DNA of 12,039 bases, from contig CAMDGW010000057.1 of assembly GCA_945897695.1 (NCBI GenBank), forward strand, positions 1 to 12,039, given 5' to 3'. Of the stretch, positions 1 through 5,876 are shown one piece after another. The DNA comes from Pseudobacteriovorax antillogorgiicola. Lineage in GTDB: Bacteria; Bdellovibrionota_B; Oligoflexia; Oligoflexales; RGVZ01. Both the position numbers and the translations under genes were made by a program. Each line of letters begins with the position of its first letter. Within the stretch, counting starts at the first letter, position 1. The notes beneath the pieces are model-generated. The model was not told where the DNA came from. It did not search any database and saw only the letters and a list, made by a program, of their open reading frames with translations.

Positions 1-24
1 AGCCAGGATCAAACTCTAACGTTT
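1..24 (-). rRNA. rrs: 16S ribosomal RNA, 5' end only (partial)
   Basis: Read on the minus strand, bases 17 to 1 give AGAGTTTGATCCTGGCT, the universal 16S 5' sequence used as the 27F primer site. Aligning it to E. coli, where AGAGTTTGATC begins at nucleotide 8, puts the mature 5' end near base 24. Only about 24 nt of the gene lie in the window; the rest runs off the left edge. Confidence 0.96.
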
Positions 25-101
25 ATATCTTGGCCTGTTACTGTTGATGTACTTTTGATCACTCAAAAAAATTATACAGGTAACAGATTGCTAATTTATT
101 A

Positions 102-120
102 AAGTCTCCAATGGAGACTT
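102..120 (-). repeat. Perfect hairpin in the rRNA leader
   Basis: Bases 102-109 (AAGTCTCC) and 113-120 (GGAGACTT) are exact reverse complements around a 3-nt loop. It sits about 80 nt upstream of mature 16S in the leader transcript. There is no following T-run in the direction of transcription, so it is more likely a folding or processing element than a terminator. Confidence 0.6.
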
Positions 121-203
121 GTCATCTACAGTCCGAAGACCGTAGCGACGAAATACAGCAACCTGTTGATTGGTTCTTGTTTTTCTGTCGATTCACTATT
201 CAG

Positions 204-216
204 TTTTCAAAGAGCA
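204..216 (-). promoter_or_regulatory. boxA antitermination site of the rRNA leader
   Basis: The minus strand reads TGCTCTTTGAAAA, matching the bacterial rrn boxA consensus (TGCTCTTTAACA / TGCTCTTTGAAAA). NusB-NusE (S10) binds boxA in the nascent leader to protect rRNA transcription from premature Rho termination. It lies about 130 nt downstream of the predicted start and 180 nt before 16S, a normal position. Confidence 0.8.
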
Positions 217-346
217 CTCGGTTTTCGAGGAAGGAGTTTTTACCCATAACGTCAGTGGTTGTCTAGAGAAATCTAACGAAAAATCGCATTTTTCTTTCGA
301 CCTGATCGCTTCGTAAAATCTACTTTTCCGGAAACGAGGGAAGCCG

Positions 347-375
347 TTTATAGGCGAGAGCCCCCGCATCGTCAA
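347..375 (-). promoter_or_regulatory. rRNA operon promoter (sigma-70 type)
   Basis: On the minus strand, TTGACG (375-370) is followed after exactly 17 nt by TATAAA (352-347), each one base off consensus. A G/C-rich discriminator (CGGC) lies between the -10 and the expected start near 340, typical of growth-rate and ppGpp-controlled rrn promoters. No second promoter of equal quality was found upstream. Confidence 0.75.
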
Positions 376-420
376 TGTGTTTTTTAGCTATTTTTGATTT
401 GAAATATTTACCATGTGAAA
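376..420 (-). promoter_or_regulatory. UP-element-like A/T-rich region of the rrn promoter
   Basis: Directly upstream of the -35, the minus strand has A-tracts and T-tracts (for example AAAAATAGCTAAAAAAC) phased like a UP element, which binds the alpha C-terminal domains of RNA polymerase. The call rests on composition and position only. Confidence 0.5.
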
Positions 421-622
421 TCGAGGGCTTGTCGATGAATCGCCTGCGTTTTAAACCCGGACAAACAAGCTGTCCAGACGGCCAATTTTCAAACTCTCAA
501 GACCCAACAAACTAAAACGATCAATTCGACAGGCTCTCCTGCTGGAGCCAGGTGAGCAAACCCTTCAAATCAAAATATGGACTCAAAGCTTTTTAACGAA
601 TGCCTGAAACCAGAAAGATTCA
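421..622. other. Intergenic region between rrn promoter and gpmI; no gene seen
   Basis: No ORF or RNA gene is recognisable on either strand. Small inverted repeats are present: GGACA/TGTCC (459-463/471-475) and GGCTC/GAGCC (532-536/545-549). Neither has a T-run, so they are not intrinsic terminators. Divergent regulatory sites for rrn and gpmI could lie here, but none is identifiable. Confidence 0.5.
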
Positions 623-651
623 TTGCACGGTAGTTCTCATCACCTTAGATT
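623..651 (+). promoter_or_regulatory. Candidate promoter for the gpmI-mazG-rnhA cluster
   Basis: TTGCAC (623-628) and TAGATT (646-651) are separated by 17 nt, predicting a start near 658 and a ~40-nt 5' UTR. The hexamers match consensus at only 3 and 4 of 6 positions, so this is the best available candidate and not a firm call. Confidence 0.3.
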
Positions 652-698
652 AACCACAGACCAACAGAACAAATCGATTTTTATCGGAGATTTTGAAC

Positions 699-2342
699 AT
701 GACTAAACTCGCCTCCAATCGACGCGTACTCACAGTAGTCATGGACGGTATCGGATTATCAAATGATGATTTTGGAAATGCAGTTGCCAACGCATCCCTA
801 CCAAATCTTGATTGGCTAATGAATCATGCAACCTGGACTACCCTCAATGCTCATGGGAAAGCCGTGGGACTTCCTTCCGACAGCGATATTGGCAATAGCG
901 AAGTTGGGCATAATGCGCTCGGAGCAGGCCGAATCTTTGATCAAGGCGCAAAACTAGTTCAAAACGCAATTAAGTCGGGCTCGATATTTTCAGGTGAAAC
1001 GTGGAAGCAGATGTTGAAACACGTGGTCAACCATCAGACGACACTTCATTTCCTTGGGCTTCTTTCTGACGGCAATGTGCACTCTCACGAAGAACACCTT
1101 TACGCCATGATGCGCCGCGCCAAACAAGACGGAGCGAAGAAAATCCGCATCCATGTCCTGTTTGACGGCCGTGACGTCGGAGAAAAAAGCGCCGAAATAT
1201 ATGTAGGTCGCCTTGAAAAGGTCATTCAAGAACTCAAGTCACCGAACTTTGATGTTGCCGTTGCCTCTGGCGGTGGACGAATGCATATCACCATGGATCG
1301 CTATCAGGCCGACTGGGCTATGGTAAAGCGCGGCTGGGAGTGCCACGTCCACGGAATAGCTCCTTTTAAATTCAACTCCCTCAGTGAAGCTGTCGCAAAA
1401 TTTCGAGAAGACCCCTCGATAACTGACCAATACATTCCCGCATTTGTCATCACAGAAAACGGGAAACCTACAGGCTTGATCAAAGAAGGTGACGGCGTCG
1501 TATTTTTTAATTTCCGCGGGGATCGCGCCATCGAAATCACCCAGGCATTTACAGAAGAAAAATTCGACAAATTTGAACGCGGTCAACTGCCAAGAGCTTT
1601 TTATGCTGGCATCATGGAATATGACGGGGATCTAAAGATTCCTGGAAAATATCTCGTTTCTCCACCAGCCATTTCAGACACACTCGGGGAGCATCTTGCA
1701 AAGTCAGGGCTGCATCAATTTGCATGTAGTGAAACCCAGAAATTTGGTCATGTCACTTATTTCTGGAATGGCAACCGCAGTGGCTATTTTGACAAATCAG
1801 TTGAAGAATACCTCGAAATCCCCTCGGATGGTGATGTGACATTTGATCGTAAACCCTGGATGAAGGCCTACGAAATCACCAAAGAAACTATTACAAGAAT
1901 GCAGTCTGGCTCGTTTGACTACGGCCGAATCAATTACGCAAATGGCGACATGGTCGGACACACTGGCAACTATGAAGCCGCACTGATTGCCGTCAGCATC
2001 GTGGACTTAATGCTCGCTCAGCTGATCGCAGCAGCAAAAGCAACAAACACAATTTTGATGGTCACAGCGGATCACGGTAACGCCGATGAAATGTTTGATG
2101 CAAAGGCAAAAGACTTTCCCAATTGGAGAGATCTACCTCTTTCGAAACGGCCGACACCAAAAACCTCACACACTTTGAACCCAGTTCCTTTTGCTATTTT
2201 TGATCCGGCTAGGTCGACACCTTGGAGGCTCGATACCGCAATAAAAAATGCCAATCTCGGTAACGTCGCCAACACCATCTTAGCCCTTATGGGAATTCCA
2301 ACAAGAGAGCTATATTTGCCAAGTCTTGTTTTAAAGGATTAG
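699..2342 (+). CDS. gpmI: 2,3-bisphosphoglycerate-independent phosphoglycerate mutase, plant-type long form
   Basis: This enzyme interconverts 3- and 2-phosphoglycerate in glycolysis and gluconeogenesis, in the cytoplasm, through a phosphoserine intermediate and two metal ions (alkaline phosphatase superfamily). Family motifs in order: MDGIG with metal ligand Asp16; GNSEVGH with the nucleophile Ser67; LFDGRDVGEKSA; FFNFRGDRA; GHVTYFWNGNRSGYF; NGDMVGHTGNYEA; and TADHGNADEM, with Asp458 and His459. At 547 aa it exceeds the usual bacterial ~510. The wording of the FWNGNRSGY and EIPSDG blocks is that of plant and trypanosomatid enzymes. ATG at 699 is preferred over an in-frame TTG at 693 because GGAGA (686-690) is 8 nt from the ATG and only 2 nt from the TTG. 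It is first in a tight cluster with mazG. Confidence 0.95.
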   Translation: MTKLASNRRVLTVVMDGIGLSNDDFGNAVANASLPNLDWLMNHATWTTLNAHGKAVGLPSDSDIGNSEVGHNALGAGRIFDQGAKLVQNAIKSGSIFSGETWKQMLKHVVNHQTTLHFLGLLSDGNVHSHEEHLYAMMRRAKQDGAKKIRIHVLFDGRDVGEKSAEIYVGRLEKVIQELKSPNFDVAVASGGGRMHITMDRYQADWAMVKRGWECHVHGIAPFKFNSLSEAVAKFREDPSITDQYIPAFVITENGKPTGLIKEGDGVVFFNFRGDRAIEITQAFTEEKFDKFERGQLPRAFYAGIMEYDGDLKIPGKYLVSPPAISDTLGEHLAKSGLHQFACSETQKFGHVTYFWNGNRSGYFDKSVEEYLEIPSDGDVTFDRKPWMKAYEITKETITRMQSGSFDYGRINYANGDMVGHTGNYEAALIAVSIVDLMLAQLIAAAKATNTILMVTADHGNADEMFDAKAKDFPNWRDLPLSKRPTPKTSHTLNPVPFAIFDPARSTPWRLDTAIKNANLGNVANTILALMGIPTRELYLPSLVLKD

Positions 2343-2346
2343 TTTT

Positions 2347-3204
2347 ATGACAGACAAAAACTGGAAAAGCTCCGCAGATGCGTTTGAATCATTTTGCGAA
2401 ACAATTGCAGCTCTGAGACATCCCGTCACCGGATGTCCATGGGATCTTCAGCAGACTCATGCCAGCCTTCGTCGTTATATGATTGAAGAAGCATACGAGG
2501 CCGCTGAAGTCATGGATCCTACAGATCCCAAAAAACTTTGCGAAGAATTGGGCGACGTGTTGTTGCAGGTGGTACTGAACTCTCAGCTCGCAAAAGATCA
2601 AGAATCATTCACAGTCAAAGATGTTATCGAGAGTATCAACAAAAAGATGAGACGAAGACACCCCCATGTTTTCGGAGATGAAACTGGAGAAGTCCAGCAG
2701 CACTCCCGGGAGCCCGCGGCCATTCGCGCAAAATGGGACGAGGTGAAAGCACTCGAAAATAAGGAGAAAAATGGACTGCCCACGGGTGTCGCAGGAGTTT
2801 TTGATCACCTCAAGCCTGGATCTATCGCACCAGCCTCTCAGCTAGCAGTGTCTATTGGCAAAACTGCCAAGAAAATCTCTTTTGATTGGGATAGCAGCCA
2901 GGCTGTGTTCAAACAGTTTGAAAGTGAAGTGAACGAATTAAAACACGAGCTCGACTCGCTTGGAGACAGATCAAAAATCTACGAAGAGATGGGGGATGTC
3001 ATGTTTTCGTTGAGTCAGCTCTGTAGACACCTGGATATAGACCCCGAAATTTGTGCCATGGACGGTAATCGAAAGTTCTTAAGACGTTTTCAAAACCTGG
3101 AGCAGATTGCCAAATCTGAAAATCTTGATGTCAAAACTGCAGGAACAGAAAAGCTCGAAGAGCTTTGGTTAAAAGCCAAGGCGATTGAATCAAAGCGGAA
3201 ATAA
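2347..3204 (+). CDS. mazG: Nucleoside triphosphate pyrophosphohydrolase MazG
   Basis: This 285-aa protein hydrolyses NTPs and dNTPs to monophosphates and pyrophosphate, cleaning nucleotide pools and, in E. coli, lowering (p)ppGpp. It has the tandem two-domain MazG build. Domain 1 starts at GCPWDLQQTH (29-38), with Mg ligands EExxE (Glu47, Glu48, Glu51) and EExxD (Glu66, Glu67, Asp70). Domain 2 has FESEVNEL (191-198), with Glu194 and Glu197, then EEMGD (213-217), with Asp217. Its length is slightly above E. coli MazG (263 aa). AAAGGA at 2333-2338, inside the end of gpmI, lies 8 nt before the ATG, and the gap between the genes is 4 nt, so co-transcription and probable translational coupling are inferred. 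Confidence 0.95.
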   Translation: MTDKNWKSSADAFESFCETIAALRHPVTGCPWDLQQTHASLRRYMIEEAYEAAEVMDPTDPKKLCEELGDVLLQVVLNSQLAKDQESFTVKDVIESINKKMRRRHPHVFGDETGEVQQHSREPAAIRAKWDEVKALENKEKNGLPTGVAGVFDHLKPGSIAPASQLAVSIGKTAKKISFDWDSSQAVFKQFESEVNELKHELDSLGDRSKIYEEMGDVMFSLSQLCRHLDIDPEICAMDGNRKFLRRFQNLEQIAKSENLDVKTAGTEKLEELWLKAKAIESKRK

Positions 3205-3205
3205 A

Positions 3206-3655
3206 ATGACAGCAAAATCACTTGAAAAAGTTACCATCACGACCGACGGCGCGTGCCTAGGAAACCCTGGACCTGGCGGCTGGGCAGCTCTGCTTCAGTT
3301 TAAAGAAAAAGAAAAAATGATCTCAGGTGGCGACCCTGAGACCACAAATAACAGAATGGAACTTCAGGCAGTTATTGAAGGGCTAGGCGCCTTAAAGCGG
3401 CGATGCCACGTAACGGTTGTCACCGACAGCCAGTATGTCATGAAGGCCTTCAAGGAGGGCTGGCTGCAAAACTGGGAGCGTAATGGCTGGAAGACAGCTG
3501 ACCGCAAACCCGTCAAAAATCAGGAGTTATGGCAGGCGCTGGTCGAACTTGAACAAAAGCACGACGTGCACTGGAAATGGGTCAAAGGCCACTCTGGGCA
3601 TGAAGAAAACGAGCGCGTTGACGAGGAAGCTCGGCAACAGGCAGCTAGAGCGTGA
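3206..3655 (+). CDS. rnhA: Ribonuclease HI
   Basis: This endonuclease cuts the RNA strand of RNA:DNA hybrids, removing R-loops and Okazaki primers. All catalytic residues of the family are present: Asp14 (in TTDGACLGNPGPGGW), Glu52 (NNRMELQAV), Asp74 (VTDSQYV), His129 (KGHSGH) and Asp139 (NERVDEEA). At 149 aa it is close to E. coli RnhA (155). The basic handle region (WLQNWERNGWKTADRKPVKN) is retained. ATG at 3206, 1 nt after the mazG stop, is preferred over an in-frame TTG at 3185 because the TTG lies inside mazG and adds seven residues outside the family alignment. GCGGA (3195-3199) serves as a weak ribosome binding site. It is last in the gpmI-mazG cluster. Confidence 0.95.
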   Translation: MTAKSLEKVTITTDGACLGNPGPGGWAALLQFKEKEKMISGGDPETTNNRMELQAVIEGLGALKRRCHVTVVTDSQYVMKAFKEGWLQNWERNGWKTADRKPVKNQELWQALVELEQKHDVHWKWVKGHSGHEENERVDEEARQQAARA

Positions 3656-3695
3656 GCTGCCCCAGCGGGGTGCCCATTCGAAAGTCAGCTATCCC

Positions 3696-3724
3696 TTGAC
3701 AGACGAGGGGGACATTGCTACAAA
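3696..3724 (+). promoter_or_regulatory. Probable rpsT promoter
   Basis: A perfect -35 (TTGACA, 3696-3701) and TACAAA (3719-3724, 4 of 6) are separated by 17 nt. The predicted start near 3731 gives an ~80-nt leader for rpsT. In that leader, GGGC (3739-3742) can pair with GCCC (3751-3754), or that GCCC can pair with GGGC (3759-3762); these are two mutually exclusive small hairpins upstream of the start codon. The promoter elements overlap an inverted repeat (3700-3739). Confidence 0.5.
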
Positions 3725-3749
3725 CTCCCCCTCTGTTTGGGCAGTTTTT
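3700..3749 (+). terminator. Possible intrinsic terminator of the gpmI-mazG-rnhA transcript
   Basis: CAGAC-GAGGGGGA (3700-3712) can pair with TCCCCCTC-T-GTTTG (3726-3739), giving 13 pairs with one G-U and one bulged T around a 13-nt loop. A T5 run at 3745-3749 follows after 5 nt. The gap between stem and T-run and the large loop make it a weak terminator, and the same bases contain the rpsT promoter. It may act as both or only as the promoter. Confidence 0.35.
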
Positions 3750-3812
3750 AGCCCATGCGGGCAATGAATAGACTATATTGTATTTAAACAATGAATTTGA
3801 TTGGGGTTTCCT

Positions 3813-4103
3813 GTGGCCGACCATAAGTCATCGACAAAAAGAGCACGTTCCTCGCTTGTAAAGCGTGATAACAACAGCCAATACCTTGCCAGCGTGAAGA
3901 CTGCTGTTAAGCGTTTCCGCTTTGCCCTTGAAGGCCTAAAAGCAGGTACAGAAAAAGACGTTAAGAAACTTGAAGCTGCTCTTTCAAAAGCTCAAGAGAT
4001 GCTAATGAAGGCTGCAAGCAAAGGTGTCGTTCATAAAAAAGCTGCGAGCCGCAAAGTGAGCCGCCTGACTCAAGCAAAAAAAGCCGTCACAGACAAAAAA
4101 TAA
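3813..4103 (+). CDS. rpsT: 30S ribosomal protein S20
   Basis: S20 is a primary 16S-binding protein of the small subunit body. The 96-aa product is Lys/Arg rich. Its N-terminus, ADHKSSTKRARSS, corresponds to the ANIKSAKKRA(R) start of other S20 proteins, followed by the helical hairpin through KGVVHKKAASRKVSRL. GTG at 3813 is chosen because it puts the family N-terminus at residue 2; an upstream in-frame TTG at 3801 would add four unrelated residues. GGGG (3803-3806) is a modest ribosome binding site, 6 nt before GTG. A non-ATG start with a weak site is typical of autoregulated S20 genes (E. coli uses TTG). It converges on the glycosyltransferase gene. Confidence 0.95.
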   Translation: MADHKSSTKRARSSLVKRDNNSQYLASVKTAVKRFRFALEGLKAGTEKDVKKLEAALSKAQEMLMKAASKGVVHKKAASRKVSRLTQAKKAVTDKK

Positions 4104-4108
4104 TTGCA

Positions 4109-4124
4109 CAGGAATTAATTCCTG
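4109..4124. repeat. Perfect 16-bp palindrome downstream of rpsT
   Basis: CAGGAATTAATTCCTG is its own exact reverse complement, 5 nt after the rpsT stop and 8 nt before the long hairpin at 4133. It could be a protein-binding site or a small 3' UTR hairpin. No T-run follows. Its function is unknown. Confidence 0.6.
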
Positions 4125-4132
4125 AGCGTCTT

Positions 4133-4167
4133 GAAAGCCATCAGTAGGTCGCCTACTGGTGGCTTTC
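4133..4167. terminator. Long 3' hairpin shared by rpsT and the convergent glycosyltransferase gene
   Basis: Bases 4133-4148 pair with 4152-4167: 16 continuous pairs with one mismatch that is a G-U in one direction, around a TCG loop. It lies 30 nt after rpsT, and its right arm contains the final codons and TAG stop (4153-4155) of the minus-strand gene. Neither side has a clear T-run, so it may be a bidirectional terminator helped by other factors or a 3'-end stabilising hairpin. Confidence 0.55.
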
Positions 4168-5868
4168 GAGTTTCCCGATGGCTGTCACAAGATTTGGCAG
4201 GTCGCCCACCGATTCACGAAGAGCTTTTAGTGCATAGAGAGCCTCTGGAGCATCAGGATTTTCTAGACATGCCTGCACAAGAAGGCTCAGGGATGGAGAA
4301 TCTGGACCTCCAACTGCTATAGCCTTGTGAAGCCAGAAGACCGACTCTTCAAACATCTTAAGACGGCGGTATACAAGACCCACTCCTACGAGACATGGAT
4401 AGTCATTTGGATTGACGGCAAGCCCTCGCTTGAAAAAACTAAGCGCATCTTCATGGCTGTGGCCATGCCAAGCCAAATAGCCTAAGCCCCGCAAGGCATG
4501 AAAGTTTGACTGATTAGCTTTCAGCGACTCTTCAAATGAGAAAATAGCCTCATCAGCCCGGGCTAGTGCAACTAACGCATCCCCTCGAATTCGAAGAATC
4601 TCCGAGTAGTGTTCAAGTTCACAGGTTGAAGCAAACTCTCTAAGTTCCTCACACTGCATCAAGACGTCGCGAGCATCTTTATAAGTAATGGGCACCTGAC
4701 AAGTCTTAATGAATGAAGTCAAACCACCACGCCGAGTTATCTTTTCATCTTGTTTAGATTCGCGAACGAGGACCTCAAGGAATTTATCCGCCGAGGCCTG
4801 GGGAGAGAGAACTGCTGCGGCGATGCTTGCAGCCCCTAAACGACTAGCAGTGGATGGCCGATCTGCGATGAGACTTGCCAGCTCAAAAGCAAGATCCATC
4901 GACGAAAAATCATCAATTTTTCGCACTTCGACTCCAGACAGCCACTCCTCTGCAATCGAACCCCGTGGAACGACGATTTGTACACCACTACAAGCCGCTG
5001 CAAGTGCATGCCATGGCAGTGGCTCCGGGTCGAGCTTCCGCGTCCATCTTCCTTCTATCATTACATCTGTCGCTGCCAGTAAATCGGCTAAAAAAGGTGT
5101 CGTATCCTGAGCCAAAAACATCGTCTGAGAGCCTAAACCCATATCAGCAACTTCATACTTTAGTTTAGTCAGCTCATGACCATCTCCGCAGATCATCAGA
5201 CGAACATTTCGACGTTCAGACTGGCTGAGACGATTCAAAGACAGTCTGAAAGCTTGAATCATTGTCAGCACCGGCTCTAGCTCATTCAGGTCTGACTTTA
5301 GGGTGACAAGAATCGACTCAGGTGGAATATCAACGTACTTCCTAAACTTCTCGCGCCTGATTTCACTAAATGTAAACTCCGCTCCTGCAAAGCAAGCTGG
5401 AATCTTCGTCACCCGGTCCGTACGCACACCCTCCATTTGAAGGAGCTGTTGCGCACGACGGGAGCTCGCAAAAAAATGGTCCGTATGCTGATAAATATCA
5501 TGTTGGATTGCGCGTATATTGGCATACTTTTCGTAGACAAATGGAGAATATTCATGAGCAATACAGGAAAATTTTATTCCTAGCTTTCGTGCCGCCCGTA
5601 GTGCCTGGAAGCTATAAAGCCGGCTGGTTTCCACTGCAATAATGTGATCCGCCCCTGACAAAAATCGGTCTAAGTCACGCATAAATCCTGGCATTTCTGG
5701 AATTATCGGAAACATTGTAACTGGTAAATTCGTCTGTAATGGCCCCTCGTATCCATCCAAAGCATAAACCTCAACCACATGAAACGCAGAAATCGCCTCC
5801 CACATGTGAATCAAGGCAGGCTCACGGCATGACCCAACTACAACCTTAATTTTCAATGTCCGAGACAT
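4153..5868 (-). CDS. GT-B-like glycosyltransferase fused to C-terminal TPR repeats
   Basis: The 571-aa product has no signal peptide or membrane segment and is probably cytoplasmic. Residues 1-180 look like the N-terminal Rossmann domain of a group 1 (GT4-like) glycosyltransferase. Residues 185-370 look like the nucleotide-sugar domain, with VRLMICGDGHEL (222-233). The usual E-x7-E acceptor block is degenerate: Glu282 is present, but Ala290 stands where the second Glu belongs (EPLPWHALAA), so activity is uncertain. Residues ~420-520 form about three TPRs (ALRGLGYLAWHG...; CLVGVGLVYRRLK...). It starts 8 nt after the S41 protease gene; AGGAG (5878-5874) overlaps that gene's stop, so translational coupling is likely. 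Substrate unknown; a cell-surface or protein glycosylation role would be a guess. Confidence 0.75.
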   Translation of the reverse strand: MSRTLKIKVVVGSCREPALIHMWEAISAFHVVEVYALDGYEGPLQTNLPVTMFPIIPEMPGFMRDLDRFLSGADHIIAVETSRLYSFQALRAARKLGIKFSCIAHEYSPFVYEKYANIRAIQHDIYQHTDHFFASSRRAQQLLQMEGVRTDRVTKIPACFAGAEFTFSEIRREKFRKYVDIPPESILVTLKSDLNELEPVLTMIQAFRLSLNRLSQSERRNVRLMICGDGHELTKLKYEVADMGLGSQTMFLAQDTTPFLADLLAATDVMIEGRWTRKLDPEPLPWHALAAACSGVQIVVPRGSIAEEWLSGVEVRKIDDFSSMDLAFELASLIADRPSTASRLGAASIAAAVLSPQASADKFLEVLVRESKQDEKITRRGGLTSFIKTCQVPITYKDARDVLMQCEELREFASTCELEHYSEILRIRGDALVALARADEAIFSFEESLKANQSNFHALRGLGYLAWHGHSHEDALSFFKRGLAVNPNDYPCLVGVGLVYRRLKMFEESVFWLHKAIAVGGPDSPSLSLLVQACLENPDAPEALYALKALRESVGDLPNLVTAIGKLESHQ

Positions 5869-5876
5869 GCACGCTC

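Larger units (their letters stand above)
25..340 (-). other. rRNA operon leader (transcribed 5' spacer)
   Basis: This is the stretch between the probable rrn transcription start (near 340) and the mature 16S end (near 24). No ORF of useful length is present. It holds a boxA site, a perfect 8-bp hairpin (102-120), an AT-rich hairpin at 278-294 (GAAAAAT, loop CGC, ATTTTTC), and a 7-bp long-range pairing of 35-41 with 80-86 next to the 16S end, which could be part of a processing structure. A TATAAT (76-71, minus strand) has no -35 at proper spacing and is probably chance. Leader function is inferred from position; the elements are seen directly. Confidence 0.8.

Noticed and set aside
71..76. 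TATAAT on the minus strand as a second rrn promoter
   Set aside because: There is no -35 element at 15-19 nt, and it would start transcription only about 40 nt before 16S, downstream of boxA.
1239..1586. 115-residue minus-strand frame inside gpmI, and similar frames opposite mazG, the TPR gene and the NamZ-like gene
   Set aside because: They are antisense shadows of clear genes; their compositions look random and they lack ribosome binding sites or family motifs.
3791..3826. 11-codon ORF (ATG at 3791) overlapping the rpsT start
   Set aside because: It has no ribosome binding site upstream and is most simply a chance frame in the rpsT leader.
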